Assembly (NCBI GenBank): GCA_039707465.1 | Contig: CM077645.1 | Coordinates: 64,129,350-64,193,349 of the forward strand | DNA from: Rhabdophis nuchalis | Taxonomy: Eukaryota > Chordata > Lepidosauria > Squamata > Natricidae | Reading direction: 5' to 3' | DNA length: 64,000 bases | Part shown: piece after piece, positions 46,560 through 58,526 of the stretch | How positions within the stretch are numbered: position 1 is the first letter of the stretch | How the letters are laid out: the number at the start of each line of letters is the position of its first letter | The notes under the pieces: model-generated | Seen by the model: only the letters and a program-made list of their open reading frames with translations | The model's database searches: none | What the model was told of the DNA's origin: nothing | Made by a program: the position numbers and the translations under genes

Positions 46560-46900
46560 TTTTCTTTCTTTTTATCTTTCTCCCCCTCCCTCCCTCCCCC
46601 TCCCCCTCAGAATTCTAATTATCACAACAACCCTGCAATTATGTGATTGCAATTTCTCATATTCCTTGCTGGCTTCCCATTAGAAAACCTCCCACAAATC
46701 CCATGTGGAAGCTGGTAGGAAGTTGGAAGTAATAAGTCACATGAGATCCTCGTTTAATGCAATCCTCGCTTAACAAGTGCAAGCAGGCCTTCCATAATTG
46801 TTGTTTCTAAGTAACGTGGTCATGTGATGTCATGCTTTATGTTTCTCGGTGATGGTAATTTAGTTCCAATTGCCATAATAATCCAAGGGTAACCTATAAT
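46560..46900. repeat. Pyrimidine tract and decayed MITE-like repeat
   Basis: A CCCTCCCTCCCTCCC-rich tract (46575-46608) precedes a diverged repeat with AATCCTCGCTTAACAAGTGC, GTAACGTGGTCATGTGATG and AATTATGTGATTGCAATTTC. The phrases match the decayed block at 16430-16710 and the mariner-like MITE interiors. Ends not defined. Confidence 0.4.
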
Positions 46901-47192
46901 GCCTATTATTTGGAAACATTGTTCACTGTATTGAGCAGCCTGAACTATCCAGAATCATATATAAATAATTAATATTTTACTGCCTTTAAATGCATTTGCA
47001 AATATGTACAAACTTGACATTGGTCAGGATCAGTACCAATATTTATATGAAATGGGCCATACAACTGACAGAATCAGTACCAATACTACATGTACGTTTT
47101 ATAGAATTAGGAATTGAAGGAGACAGATCATTATTCAGCATTTGGTGGTTGATTTGTAGCTAAACAGAATTATTTCATCCAAGAATCCTGTA

Positions 47193-47564
47193 CAGGTAGT
47201 CCTCAACTGACTGCAACAATTGAGCCCAGAATTTTAGCTAAAGAAAAGACCTGCTAAGTGAGTTTTGTTCCACTTTACGATCTTTGTTGCCACCATTGTT
47301 GTGAGTCATTGTAGTTGTTACATGAATCTTGTGGTTGTTAAAGCGAATCTGGCTTTTCTTATTGTAGTAGGCCAGCTGGGAAAGCTACAAATGGTGATCA
47401 CATGATCCCTGATGGTCCCAGTGTTGTAAATACAAGTATCCACATTTTGATTGTTTGACAAATAATGATCATGTGTGTGAAAACTTGTCATAAGTCATTT
47501 TTTCCATGCCATCATAACTTTGAATGGGCACTCAATGAATGGTTCTAAGTCAAGGATTGCCTAT
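47193..47564. mobile_element. Mariner-like MITE, CAGGTAGTCCT family
   Basis: Begins CAGGTAGTCCTCAACTGACT after TA and ends AAGTCAAGGATTGCCTAT. The interior has the family order: GCTAAGTGAGTTTTG, GTGGTTGTTAAAGCGAATCTGG, GGTGATCACATGATCCC, TGTGTGTGAAAAC. The right TA is not preserved. It ends about 145 bp before LINE copy B. Confidence 0.75.
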
Positions 47565-47709
47565 TTGCTAATTATTATATGAACACTTCTTAGAATTAAA
47601 AGAACATTAAGTTGTGTTATATCTAGAAAAAATAAATCTTGTAAAATGACTGTTGAAAGATGTTGCCTCCATATATTTTCAAGTGCTTTCTTTGTATAGA
47701 CTGAGTGGC

Positions 47710-48618
47710 TGTGGTTTCCGGCACCCCGGTTCAGCCAGATTACTCCAACTCTGGCCATTGGAGGCGAAACACTGGCCCCCGTGGAGAGAGTGCACAATTT
47801 GGGTGTCCTCCTGGACTCTCGGCTGTCTATGGAGGACCATGTGGCAGCCGTGGCCAAGGGGGCGTTTCATCAGGTACGCCTGATGCGCCAATTGCGCCCC
47901 TTACTGGACCAGGCTGCCCTTCACACAGTCACTCAAGCTCTCGTGACATCCCGACTCGACTACTGTAATGCTCTCTACATGGGGCTTCCCTTGAGGTGCA
48001 CTCGAAAGCTACAGTTAGTCCAGAATGCAGCCGCGCAGGTGATTACGGGAGCCTCTAGATGCTCCCATATAACACCGATCCTGCGCGAGCTGCACTGACT
48101 TCCTGTGGTCTTTCGGGTGCGCTTCAAGGTTTTGACGACCATCTTTAAAGCGTTCAATGGCTTGGGGCCTGGTTATATGCGAGACCGTCTCCTGCCCCAT
48201 ACATCCCTTCGGCCGATCCGCTCCCACAGAGTTGGCCTTCTCAGGGTGCCGTCAGCTGGGCAATGCCATCTGGCGACACCCAGGGGAAGAGCCTTCTCTG
48301 TGGCAGGCCCTGCCCTTTGGAACGACCTACCCCCTGAATTGCATACCATCATGGACCTCCGTCTCTTCCGCCAGTGTCTAAAGACACATCTTTTCCAGCA
48401 AGCCAGCCTAGCCTAACCCTCCCGTCGAGACTATTTAGATAGTTTTAAATTGGGGGTTTTAATTTGATTTTAGCATAGGATTATAATTTAATTTAATATA
48501 TTTTTAAATTTTGTATTTATTGTATTGTTTTTGTATGCTTTTAAATTCCTGTGCGCCGCCCTGGGTCCTTGTGGAGAAGGGCGGGATATAAATGTGATTA
48601 AAATAAAATAAAATAAAA
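47710..48618 (+). mobile_element. L2/CR1-type LINE, best-preserved copy (B)
   Basis: This 0.9-kb, 5'-truncated copy carries about 211 codons of the reverse transcriptase C-terminus in one frame, 47781 to the natural stop at 48416. Motifs in order are SRLDYCNALYMGLPL (47952-47996), LQLVQNAAAQVITGA, IRSHRVGLLRVPSAG and AFSVAGPALWNDLPP, ending LKTHLF. The only break is one TGA (48096-48098) where relatives have the tryptophan of LHWLPV. The 3' end has the CGCCGCCCTGGG..GGGCGGG stem and a (AAAAT)n tail. Confidence 0.92.
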
Positions 48619-48630
48619 ATATTGAGAAAG

Positions 48631-48869
48631 AGCCATAGTGGCACAGTCATTAGAACACAGGACTGCAGGCTACTTCTGCTGACTGCTGGCTGCCTGCAAT
48701 TTGGCAGTTCAAATCTCACCAGGCTCAAGGTTGACTCAACCTTCCATCCTTTTGAAGTGGGTAAAATGAGGACCCAGATTGTTGGGGACAATATGCTGAT
48801 TCTGTAAACTGCTTAGAGAGAGCTGTGAAACACTGTGAAGCGGTATATAAGTCTAAGTGCTATTGCTAA
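48631..48869 (+). mobile_element. Sauria SINE (squamate tRNA SINE)
   Basis: Starts AGCCATAGTGGCACAGTCAT, an A-box tRNA head. The B-box GTTCAAATC lies at 48707-48715. The middle reads GGCTCAAGGTTGACTCAACC..GGGTAAAATGAGGACCCAGA. The 3' end GAAGCGGTATATAAGTCTAA with GTGCTATTGCTA is the Bov-B-LINE-like tail described for Sauria SINEs. The copy is nearly full length and strongly indicates a squamate genome. It sits 12 bp after the tail of LINE copy B. Confidence 0.9.
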
Positions 48870-48988
48870 TGTTTCCTGAAAATCAAGATTCCAGAAATGC
48901 ATGGTTGTTGAGACTGAGGGATGTGGAAATTATTCTCTCATCCATTGTCTATCAGCATATAGCCTTCCTGGTTGGGTTTTTGTTATTT

Positions 48989-49030
48989 GTTTGTTTACCA
49001 TCTATTATTTGGAATAGATGGTAAACAAAC
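48989..49030. repeat. 18-bp perfect hairpin
   Basis: GTTTGTTTACCATCTATT (48989-49006) and its exact complement (49013-49030) flank the 6-base loop ATTTGG. A third partial copy, CCATCTATTCCAAA, follows at 49030-49043. Confidence 0.9.
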
Positions 49031-49043
49031 CATCTATTCCAAA

Positions 49044-49899
49044 CCATTTAATTATTTCCCCACAAAAAGAGAGAAGATATTGTTATTCATAAATAACAGA
49101 AAGGAAAAATTAGGATATGAATTCAATTAGGTTGCACAAACATGATCCCTTTAACAAAAACCACAAAAAAGCAATGTCTGTATTTCCACAGATTAATAAG
49201 ACCCAAAAAATTGTCAGTGAATGAGTAACATGCTGGTACACTCTGCCTCATTTATTTTTGCTGTATCACTTGCCAGTTTGTTCAGCTAAAAATTGCAATA
49301 TAAAAGATGGGTGAGAAGTTAAGAACCAGAGTAAGCTTCTGATCTGAGGTTCTCATAAAGAATTGTAGGTTTCCATTCCATGAAAAAATAAAGCTAATAT
49401 GTGTATAAATTTGATATTTTTATAATGTTTGTGTGTTATGTTTATTATTTAGATTACATACATTTACTAAAGAAAAATCTTCCAGAAGTATCCTAATTTT
49501 CTTCTTTTCTTAAAACAGAAAGAAGTCTGGGAATCGTGAATTGATGCATTTCTTTTCCATTAGGAACCAGATTAAAGACAAGAATAAGCCTTGGTATCCT
49601 ATACATTTAGTTTCAGACCATAGTTTATTTTATAAACGTATGTCTTCTGTTGCTTCAGCTTCTAGTTATGATAGCTGAGTAGTCATAACCAGTGGTTTTT
49701 CCACTTTTTGTATAAATACTGATCTCTCATTGTTAACATAGTTAAAAGCATATGTTATAGTCAGAGGTGCAAAACCACAAATGCAAAAGGGATATTTTGT
49801 ATATTTCAGCTTTCTCCTGAAAAGCATTTGGCAGGAAGAAAGAGTACTCTAGATAATGCATGGATCTCCAAAGTTTGAACATTAGCAATGCAATGCAGC
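49044..49899. other. Unassigned non-coding DNA
   Basis: AT-rich, with no repeat or gene recognised. Confidence 0.5.
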
Positions 49900-50540
49900 T
49901 AAATGTAAAAGAGATCTGCCTTAAAACAATATCTGTTCTTTTTCAAATTAAGTGCATAAATAAGATTTTTAGCATACTGGCAAATGAATTCTTCCCATTA
50001 TAATTTCATTAAAATAAGCATATCCTATCTTTTAACAAGAGCTGACATATGCTTACACAGATACTACACACCCTGTAACCTAATCTGCTAGCCATCTTGA
50101 AGCAATTAACTCCTTCTAATCTTCAACTAACAAAGCCCACCATGCAAAATGCCCCTGGAGACCATCAGTCTAAAGGCCTTGGTGAGCTCTCTTCCAACTG
50201 ATTCTCTATTATTCAACATGTAGGAGCCAGCGAGAGTGTTTAGAGAGCAGAGATTCATTTGAAACAACAAAGATGAATCATTCCCGATCATAAGATCTTC
50301 ATTAACTCCTTATTTCTCTACTAATTAACACAAAAGGAATGACTTGTCTGCTTGACAGGCAGTGAATGACCCACAGCTCTGTGGTTAATGGGATGCAAAT
50401 GACACATAATGAGGCTCTCTAGCTGCTGGCTGGGCAGTTGGCCTACCTGGTTTTCTCTGAATTCAAACAAAGATGGATTGGAAAACAATTCATCCTACAT
50501 TTGAGGGTTTGAAGCAACCCGTTTCCACATTCTGTTGTGT
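49900..50540. other. Candidate conserved non-coding block F (strongest)
   Basis: A 640-bp repeat-free stretch dense in transcription-factor-like words: the octamer ATGCAAAT (50393-50400) beside CACATAATGAGG, CTACTAATTAACAC, a TTGTCTGCTTGACAGGCAGT palindrome-like TALE site, CAACAAAGATGAATCA and TTCAAACAAAGATGG (SOX/TCF-like). There is no open frame of note. Of all gaps this looks most like a vertebrate developmental enhancer, but only alignment can tell. Confidence 0.35.
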
Positions 50541-50654
50541 ATACACTGAACACATACATACACATGAACTTATTCTAATTGATGAGTTCAATAAACCTAC
50601 ATTAATCTAGATGTAATATGGAAACATAGTGCCAAATCCTGGCATTGTGCAGAA

Positions 50655-50695
<41 letters not shown>

Positions 50696-52039
50696 AATTA
50701 TTCAGTAATGGACGGAGGCAGTTCTATATATGTGACATATCAATAAATAAAATGATTTGTATATACGATATGCATATATATTCCAGTTCTATTAAATGTA
50801 ATGATCCAAATGTCTTTTTGTAAACATATATCTTAAAATTTTAGGTCAGTTACTAGTGAAAATGTTTATTAAAAACTCTCAAACTGAAATACTCTGAACT
50901 GAAATCTTCTCTATATAATTTAAAACAACTAAGCAACAGGGAGGATTCTTTTTAAGTATTGTTTAAGAATTTAGGAGACCAGAAGAAAGCTCTAAAGAGC
51001 ATCCAAATGTCTTTGGTATATGAAAACTTTTTTTTATTTTCAGGTTTTATGAATAAAACATACAGTATTGACTATAGATTGACTACTATTCTATGCAAAA
51101 TACACATCTCATTTCCTTTTACTATGGACTGCTTCTAAAAATCCTATGCATATAAGGGTATTTCCCCAGACTGGAAAATAATTCTTGTCAGTCAGTAACA
51201 TCTTTTGAGAAAAAATAAAACCCTAGAATAAGAAAGGCAGTTTAATAATAATGGTTTCTTTATAATATGCTTTATATGCACTCTATCTAAATTAGAGTGA
51301 TGTTTTAAATTTTTTTTAAAGAATAACATTACTAGCGCTTTCCTCCACTATTTAGCAAACATCTACCTGCATTTCTAATAACAACTTTTCAAATATGATA
51401 AAGTAAAATTATTGTTTTGAAGTTTTATAATACAACTGCTGTGTTATAATTTTATTTAAAAGCACTAAAATAATTTTCAGTAGTCTTTAAAAATATTGCT
51501 TTCCACATATGAAAAAGTTGAAATTTAAAATTCTGAATGCAAATTTTGACAATATGTTTCTTTGCAATAAACATTTTTTAAAAGAGGTGGGAGTTTTAAA
51601 GGTTTGAAGATATATGGATAAGACAAATTATTAATTATATATGGATCCTGTCTTATTTCATAGAATCTAAATGTTGATAGTAATGTAACATTAACCATTA
51701 AAAAGTCATGCCATACTAATCTTATCTCCCCACCTTTTTTTTTTTTACTAAATTAATAGCTAAAGGGATTAAAAGAATGCCAAGAATATAAGTATCTCTT
51801 GACCTCAAGAAAACATTCAGCAGAATCTTTCCTGATACCCTCATTAAGAAAATGATTAATTGGTTGATTGATTGATTTAACAAAATGTATACAGCCGCCA
51901 AACTCACTGTCAGTGACGCCTTCAATATAAAAACAATAAAATGTAATAAATGATAAAATGTTCGCAGTGAAAAAGATGGAAATAAAGATGAACTGTGCAA
52001 AAGAAAGAGATTTTGAATTTGCAAGTAAGCTGGTTGACA
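50541..52039. other. Unassigned, with (GT)n
   Basis: AT-rich. It holds the (GT)n at 50658-50691 and a possible LINE tail remnant near 51855-51960 (GATTGATTTAACAAAATGTA, then ACAGCCGCC). Two overlapping minus-strand frames of about 100 codons at 51722-52051 lack domains. Confidence 0.45.
50658..50691. repeat. (GT)17 microsatellite
   Basis: Uninterrupted GT run of 34 bases. Confidence 0.97.
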
Positions 52040-52146
52040 TACAAACTGCATAAAGAAAAACTTACAAGAAGGGAATACTGCAACAACCGATAACTCAAAT
52101 ATATGAAATATATTTAATCAATATTGTATTACTTTATACAAAGATT

Positions 52147-52786
52147 TATTTTATTTATTTTATTTATTTTATTAAATTTATACCCCGCCCTTCTCCAAAC
52201 GGACCCAGGACGGCGCACAGGAGTACTAAAAATACATACAAAAACATATAAAATTTTTAAAAAACTTATTTAAATAACATCCTGCGCTAAAAACCAAATT
52301 AAAATTCCCAAGTTTAAAACTATCTAAAAGTCAATGATGGAGGTTACTCTAGGCCGGCTAGATGGAACAAATGTGTCTTTAGACACTTGTGGAAGAGGCG
52401 GAGGTCGGAGATGGTGCGAAGTTCAGGAGGGAGGTCGTTCCAAAGGGCTGGGCCCGCCACAGAGAAGGCTCTTCCCCTGGGTGTTGCCAGTCGGCACTGT
52501 CCAGCCGACAGCACCCTGAGGAGGCCCTCTCTGTGGGAGCGTATCGGTCTGAGGGATGTATGGGGCAAGAGGCGGTCTTGCATATAACTAGGCCCCGAGC
52601 CATGGACCGCTTTAAAGATGGTCGTCAGAACCTTGAAGCGCACCTGAAAGACCACAGGAAGCCAGTGCAGCTCGCACAGGATTGGTGTTATGTGGGAGTG
52701 TCTGGGCGCTCCCGTAATCACCCGCGCGGCCGCATTCTGGACTAACTGCAGCTTTTGATTGCACCTCAAGGGAAGCCCCATGTAGA
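52147..52786 (-). mobile_element. L2/CR1-type LINE copy C, inserted in L1
   Basis: On the minus strand it carries a 163-codon frame (52344-52835, its start lying outside the element) with LRCNQKLQLVQNAAARVI, LHWLPVVFQVRFKVL and AFSVAGPALWNDLPP, all without the stop seen in copy B. The 3' stem CGCCGTCCTGGG..GGGCGGG and a TAAAATAAATA tail lie at the left end. It splits the L1 fossil, so it is younger. Confidence 0.9.
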
Positions 52787-53276
52787 TCAAGAAATCTCCT
52801 TGGAAAAAGTAGATAAATATTTGCATAAACAACATTTACAAAATGAATGAATCAGAAGCAAATTTTGAATGAACTATAACAAAAAGACAGCTGCGAGAAG
52901 TTGTCCAAGGCTAAAATAGGAAAGGTACTTGATCCAGATGGATTGCTGGCCTCTTACTATAATGTTCTGAGGTTGAACTTTGACAACTTTTACAACAATC
53001 AATAAATATTATTCTACGCAATTGAAAGATTCCTGATAGTTGGAAAGAGGTTAATGCAGCCGTGATATACTTAAAGAGAGACAATATGGGAGTTAAGAAG
53101 AAATTATTGACCAATATTTTTTATTGAATAACAAGTATAAACTCTCTAAGAAGATGGCAGAAAAACTGAAGATAATTTTCACAGGACTTTATTCATGAAA
53201 ATCAATTCAGACTTTTGTGAAAAAACAATATTATAATATTGGGTGGAACAAAATGTAAAACAAAATTGCACTGATA

Positions 53277-53669
53277 CAGGTAATCCTTGACATATGACCA
53301 CAATGGAGCCCAAAATTTCTGTTGCTAAGCGAGACAAGTGTTAAGTGAGAGTTACCCCATTTTATGAACTTTTTGGCCGCAGTTGTTAAGTGAATCACTG
53401 CAGTTCTTAAATTTATAACACAGTTGTAAAATAAATCTGGCTTCCCCTTGATTTTGCTTGTCAGATAGTCACAAAAGATGGTCGCATGATCCTGGGATGC
53501 TGCAATTGTCATAAATAGGAACCAGTTGCCAAGCCTACAAAAATTAGTCACATGACCATGAGGATGCTGCAATGGTTTTAAGTGTGAAAAATGGTTATGT
53601 CAGCTTTTCCAGTGTTTTTGAAGCTTTGAACAGTCACTAAATGAAAGGTGGTTAAGTGACGACTACCTA
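53277..53669. mobile_element. Mariner-like MITE, inserted in L1
   Basis: Starts CAGGTAATCCTTGACATATG after TA (53275-53276) and ends GGTTAAGTGACGACTACCTA. The interior has TTGCTAAGCGAGACAAGTG, GTTGTTAAGTGAATCACTGC, CAGTTGCCAAG, GTCACATGACC and CAGTCACTAAATGAAAGG. It separates the 52.9-kb and 53.7-kb L1 pieces. Confidence 0.82.
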
Positions 53670-53969
53670 CGGTATATTCTTAGATTAAGAGAATTCCCTT
53701 CTGACACTTTAAATTGGATTTTTTTGTTTAGAGTTCTGGAATATATGAAACCTTGGAGATAAATTTATTAAATGGATAAGATTCATTTATATTACTCAAA
53801 AAGCACAAACAATTGTTAACGGATAACTAACAGTAATTCATGAAGTTCAAAAAGAGATAAGACAAGGATATCTGCTGTCTTCATGTTGTTCTTGAGCTAC
53901 TGAACAGAGAGATGATGACAAGACAAGATGATAGAATCATTTGAGTTAAAATTAAAAGAAACATGTAGG

Positions 53970-54343
53970 CAGTGGTGGGATTCAGCCAGTTCACATGTAT
54001 TCAGGAGAACAGGCTGTTTGTTAACTTTCTAAGCAGTTTGGAGAATCTGCTGTTAGAAGAAATCTTATTTTGGTTTTTCCCACTTTTCAGGGCTAATCCT
54101 GTAAGGAAGGCAGGAAGGAAACATTCTGATGTTGTTTCTAGCCTAATCTTTATTGCCCTTCTTACAGAAACTGCTTCTCTGGTTAACCCTTATTACATTG
54201 TAACAGCTAAAGCGAAGCGCCCATTGACCTGAGTGACATTGAGTTGGTCACGCCCACATGGTCACATGACCACTGAGACATGCCTACCCAGCTGGTCATT
54301 GGGGCAGAAAACTGGTTGTTAAATTATTTGAATTCCACTACTG
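53970..54343. mobile_element. hAT MITE, inserted in L1
   Basis: A 374-bp element from CAGTGGTGGGATTCAG to TTTGAATTCCACTACTG, with flanks CATGTAGG (53962-53969) and CATATAGG (54344-54351), an 8-bp duplication with one mismatch. The right part has GGTCACGCCCACATGGTCAC, the family's GGGCGTGG motif on the other strand. An 86-codon frame (53972-54232) is incidental. Confidence 0.92.
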
Positions 54344-55290
54344 CATATAGGTTAAAGTTTTGTAGATGATTTGGTATCAGTTTTAGAAGAGCCATTAGGG
54401 GAAGTGAAAACATGAAGGGGAAAATTAAATGACTTGATATTTTAGCAGGTCTTAATTTTAATAATCAGAAGACAAAAAAGTTAACAAAAGTATGGAGTTA
54501 GAAAATAAAATAGGACTGATGGAGAGAATTGGTCTTAAGAGTGATAAAAATATAAAATTCTTGAGAATTACTGAAACAAAAATTGATATATACGCTATTT
54601 TAAAATAACGATCTTAAGATACGGAATGAAAAGAGGGAAATGTTTCATTGAGAGAAATTGTCACTTTTGGCAAGAATATCTGTAATAAGAAATGTTTTAC
54701 CAATGTATGACAATAACAATTTTTGATAAGAGAAGAATACTAAAAAATATAATCTAAATTTATATGGCAAAGGAAAAATGAATTAAATATAATGTTACAA
54801 GATGGAAAAACATCAAGAAATATTTGTTTTGTTTTCTTTTATTGCAGAGGGCAGTGACATAATCAAGTGATTAAAATTATAGATTCAAGTCAGCTGTTGG
54901 GAAGAATTGTAATACAGAAAGCATGATTCAACTAGTGAATCTTGCTGCCTTACATTTTCCTTTACTGGACACCATCATGCAGAGGTTCACAAGAGAAGTG
55001 ACTGAAGAACTTTAGTAAATCCTGCACCAAGTGTTGACTGGACTGGATGAATTCTGAGATCATTGTTATGATTCCATTAAGTAAATATAAACATAGTAAG
55101 ATAAAATTTAACAAGCTTTATTATAAGTGACTAAAATATAAATAAAATATTTTAGAAAAATGAAACCAATGTGTAGAAATATTGCGCTTCATTATTATAC
55201 GTAGGTGACTCTAAATTTTTTAAAAAATGGAGTTCAAGGGCCCAGATAGAAGAAAAGGTTTAATTGAATTGAATTGAAAATTACTCAGTA

Positions 55291-55811
55291 GAACAAAAGA
55301 GGTTTTGTCCCACTTTAAACACCTAAAAGGTTTTTTAAAAGCCAGAATTAATTGTTTCGCATTTAAAGGGAGGACTACACATCACTTGTGAGTTTTAATT
55401 CAATTTTCTGATCATAGATTTGTTGGACATTCGTCATAAGTAGGTAAAGAGATAGGGGGAAGCAGTTGATTCATATGGTTATATATTGATTCCTGTTTTG
55501 TGATTGAAAAATTCTGGAATTTGATTTGTGTTCAATCCAGTAAAAATAAAAATCTTCAATATTAAGGAATGGATAAATTGTTAATATTTATCCATTCTTC
55601 TTCATGTGAACTTTTCTTCATATAAACTTTCCTTGGTTGAAGGATAAGGTAAATACCGCAGAAAAAAGCATTTATTGCAATCAGAGGATTTAAAAGGAGC
55701 CCTGGCATTTATAGTATGAATAAAAGGCAAAAGTCAGTTAATACTCAGATAATAGGACTGAGGTTAAAATAATTGGATACAATCAAGAGAATAAAAATAT
55801 TCAGTGCTATA
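55291..55811. other. Unassigned, possibly the L1 3' end
   Basis: AT-rich sequence that may continue the L1 fossil (for example GGTTTTGTCCCACTTTAAAC), but no motif supports a boundary. It contains a 12-bp hairpin GAATGGATAAAT/ATTTATCCATTC (55567-55597). Confidence 0.4.
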
Positions 55812-55990
55812 TCGGTAGTCCTTGACTTACGACCATTTGATCAGCAAAATTCAAAGATGTGATAATACTGAAACATTGGATCTACACCTGGGCCTAAAAT
55901 TATTGTTGTTGCAGCTTCCCCATTCTCAAAATCCAGGTGGTTGGCAGCCGACTCACAGTTACAATTTACAACTGCAGGAATGCATCAACA
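55812..55990. mobile_element. Mariner-like MITE, left fragment
   Basis: GGTAGTCCTTGACTTACGAC at the left, then CCAGGTGGTTGGCAGCCGAC and CACAGTTACAATTTACAACT, which are family interior phrases. The right half is absent. Confidence 0.65.
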
Positions 55991-56599
55991 AGCCTATCTT
56001 CTCCTCCCCTCTTTGCCCATTTGTCCACCTACGTCCTGTCTTAAAATGCTCATTGGAGAAGCCAGGTCCAATAAGGAGACAGCACAAGAAGTGAAAACAG
56101 GTCAGCAAAACAGCAAAAAGGAGACAGCAAAGGCAGCAAGATCTGTTTCATCCATAGCGGCTGGGCACAACTCTTACAAAATGAAAAAAGAGGCTGAAAA
56201 GTCCAATGCCACCCATTGGGAGGGAGGGGTATTTCAGGATGTCTGATAATTGAATTATAGGAGTGTGCATGTGAAGCAAATCTAAGTCATTTTGTACTTT
56301 ATTGTTTCTGAGTAAACTGGATTGCATTTCAGGCATACATTAACTGAATGCAAATGAATCCCTGAAGAAAAAATGTTTATTATTATTGGTTAATAAGAAC
56401 AAAAGAAAGCGGGCAACATATACTACATTAAAGTATGCCTTTAACACATTAAAGTATACATTTTTATCATATATTTTGATCCCTAGAAAAATAACTTTGC
56501 AATGTTAAGAATCCCTGTTTATTCTCTGGACTAATGGTTCATACTATCCAATACTTCCGTTTCAAATTTAAATGTTACTGTACTGTCTAGCCAAATTTC
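55991..56599. other. Unassigned non-coding DNA
   Basis: Frames of about 90-100 codons at 55822-56246 run across the MITE edge without any domain. Nothing else recognised. Confidence 0.45.
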
Positions 56600-57300
56600 A
56601 TTCCGCTCATGAGTTACACTTCAAAACATGGCACAGACAGGGTTAACTCTGCAACATTTATTCCTCTCCCTCTCTCTGTTGTGTGTCTGTATGTATATGT
56701 ATCGATGCACGAATGTGCAAAAGGATGTACGATTCTTCTGGACGATTTCTCCTGAGGCATTTGAGGGATTAATGAAATGAAATTGTTTTCTGGACTTGCA
56801 GCACTTTTTTATCATTAAAATCCATAATGTCCCACAGAAGTGAATATTGAAGCCATTTATTCAGCAGTCTCTCATTAATTGTTGGCCTTTGGGAAAATGT
56901 ACCTTGATATAAGCAGGAATGATATTGTGCTGAACTCAACCACAGAAAAATTAGGGCAATTTGGTGTCACTTGGAACATCATGACTCCATGAAAAGCAAA
57001 TCTGAATGTTATCAATGAAACATCTGCTTTTCATGCTGTTATTTATATATACAAAACCATGGATAAATATATAGTGAAGAAATTCACGGAATCATCAGTT
57101 TTCCAGATAATCTTTGGGTTAAGTACATTCCCACATTAAACTGATAATTATCCCTCTCTTAGCTTCCTTTATCCCCAGATACCACACAATCTGGCTTTGG
57201 CTTCATGTATTATTTATGGAACCAAATTAATATGCAGATTCAGAAAAACTAAAAAACTCATAATTATTCATAAAGGGCTTTAAGGTTACTTAGTACATAT
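56600..57300. other. Candidate conserved non-coding block G
   Basis: Repeat-free apart from a short CTCTCCCTCTCTCTG run, with TCTCATTAATTGTTGGCC, TTAATGAAATGAAATTG and GAACATCATGACTCC words. Base composition is more even than the flanks. No frame of interest. Confidence 0.27.
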
Positions 57301-57955
57301 TTATGAAACCTTTATGTTTGGCTAAGAAGTGTGCTTGCAAGTATGATGGGAGGATATTGGATGAGGTTAATTACAGGTATGAAGAGTCATCAAGTAACGA
57401 TCAAACTCTTTGAATGAAAATATTTGTCAGAATTTCTGACTTATATTTAAGAGAAATGAAGAACATCAATACTCTTACAAATATATTCATGAATGGTTTG
57501 GCAAGGAGATTTGTATGTATAATGAAAACAACCAAGGAGGGGGGAAAGATCTGGTTAGTTAAGTTTGATTACAAAGAAAGAATGTGATAGGCATTTGTTC
57601 TATTTTTTGATGTTCTGTACAGTCATTCTGTTGGCTTAAGCAAAGGCATTGAAACTTAGGAAAGTTCAGTGCTTAGAGCAACAGCTATTGTATAAGGAAA
57701 GCACTTGCATAATACATGTTTTCAAGAAATTTCGGATTGCATAAATTACATAGAAACCATGTCCAGGTCTTCTGCCCCTTTCTTTGAGCCCTAAGTCAGT
57801 GGTGTTATCGTCTTCTGAGAAGTTTCAAAGGCGAAAAAAGGACACCTGACTTTTTCTAACCCATTCAGCCTATATCCATATATGTGCATTGGAAAAGAAA
57901 GCAGACACAATTCAGTAGAATTGTAGAAAAGAATAGAAGAAACAGATCATGTGGA
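57301..57955. other. Unassigned non-coding DNA
   Basis: AT-rich, with no feature recognised. Confidence 0.5.
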
Positions 57956-58385
57956 AACATCCCTTCGTCCGATCCGCTCCCACAGAGAGGACCGTCTCAG
58001 GATGCCGTCGGTCGGCCAATGCCAGTTGGCGACACCCAGGGGAAGGGCCTTCTCTGTGGCGGGCCCTACCCTCTGGAACGACTTACCCCCCGAACTACGT
58101 ACCATCTCAGACCTCCACCTCTTCCGCCAGCGTCTTAAGACGCACCTTTTCCAACAAGCCGGCCTAGCATAACCTCCCGTTCTGACCATTTTTAGATAGT
58201 TTTATTTGGGGGATTTTATACAATTTTAGCACAGGGTATATTTAATATTTAATAGTTTTTTAAATTTTGTATCTTTGTTATATTTGTTATGTTTTTTAAA
58301 TTTCCTGTGCGTCGCCCTGGGTCCTTTTTGGAGAATGTGCAGGGTATACATCTAATAAAATAAATAAATAAATAAAATAAATAAA
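57956..58385 (+). mobile_element. L2/CR1-type LINE, 5'-truncated (copy D)
   Basis: The last 73 codons of the reverse transcriptase frame are intact (57951-58172, its first codons upstream of the element): LRPIRSHREDRLRMPSVG, AFSVAGPTLWNDLPP and LKTHLF. The 3' stem is mutated (GTCGCCCTGGG..GAGAATGTGCAGGG). The tail is (AAATA)n. Minus-strand frames here are antisense shadows. Confidence 0.9.
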
Positions 58386-58445
58386 CCAACCAAAACTGCA
58401 TTTTGTGGATGACTATTTCCCACCTCATAGAACGCAGTTTATCCT

Positions 58446-58526
58446 ATAAAACTATACAATAAAAACTCATTGTGTTATGTGTTTATTGGATAAAACTATC
58501 CAACAAAAACTCATTGTGTTATGTGT
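58446..58526. repeat. Tandem duplication, period 44
   Basis: A 37-base phrase beginning ATAAAACTATACAATAAAAA and ending TTGTGTTATGTGT occurs at 58446-58482 and, with two substitutions, at 58490-58526. Confidence 0.9.

Larger units (their letters stand above)
52040..55290 (+). mobile_element. L1 LINE ORF2 fossil in four pieces
   Basis: Four plus-strand pieces (52040-52146, 52787-53274, 53671-53961, 54352-55290) follow the order of an L1 ORF2 when later insertions are skipped. Recognisable are an ITKRQLREVV-like stretch (about 52875-52905), a PDG(L)LASYYN-like GPDGF motif (52928-52965), IRQG (53857-53868), the catalytic FVDD (54359-54370, family FADD) and a C-terminal QCMTITIF..IYMAKEK region (54700-54780, family FIW..KK). 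Many stops and frameshifts exist; it is long dead. The 5' part of the element is missing. Confidence 0.8.
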
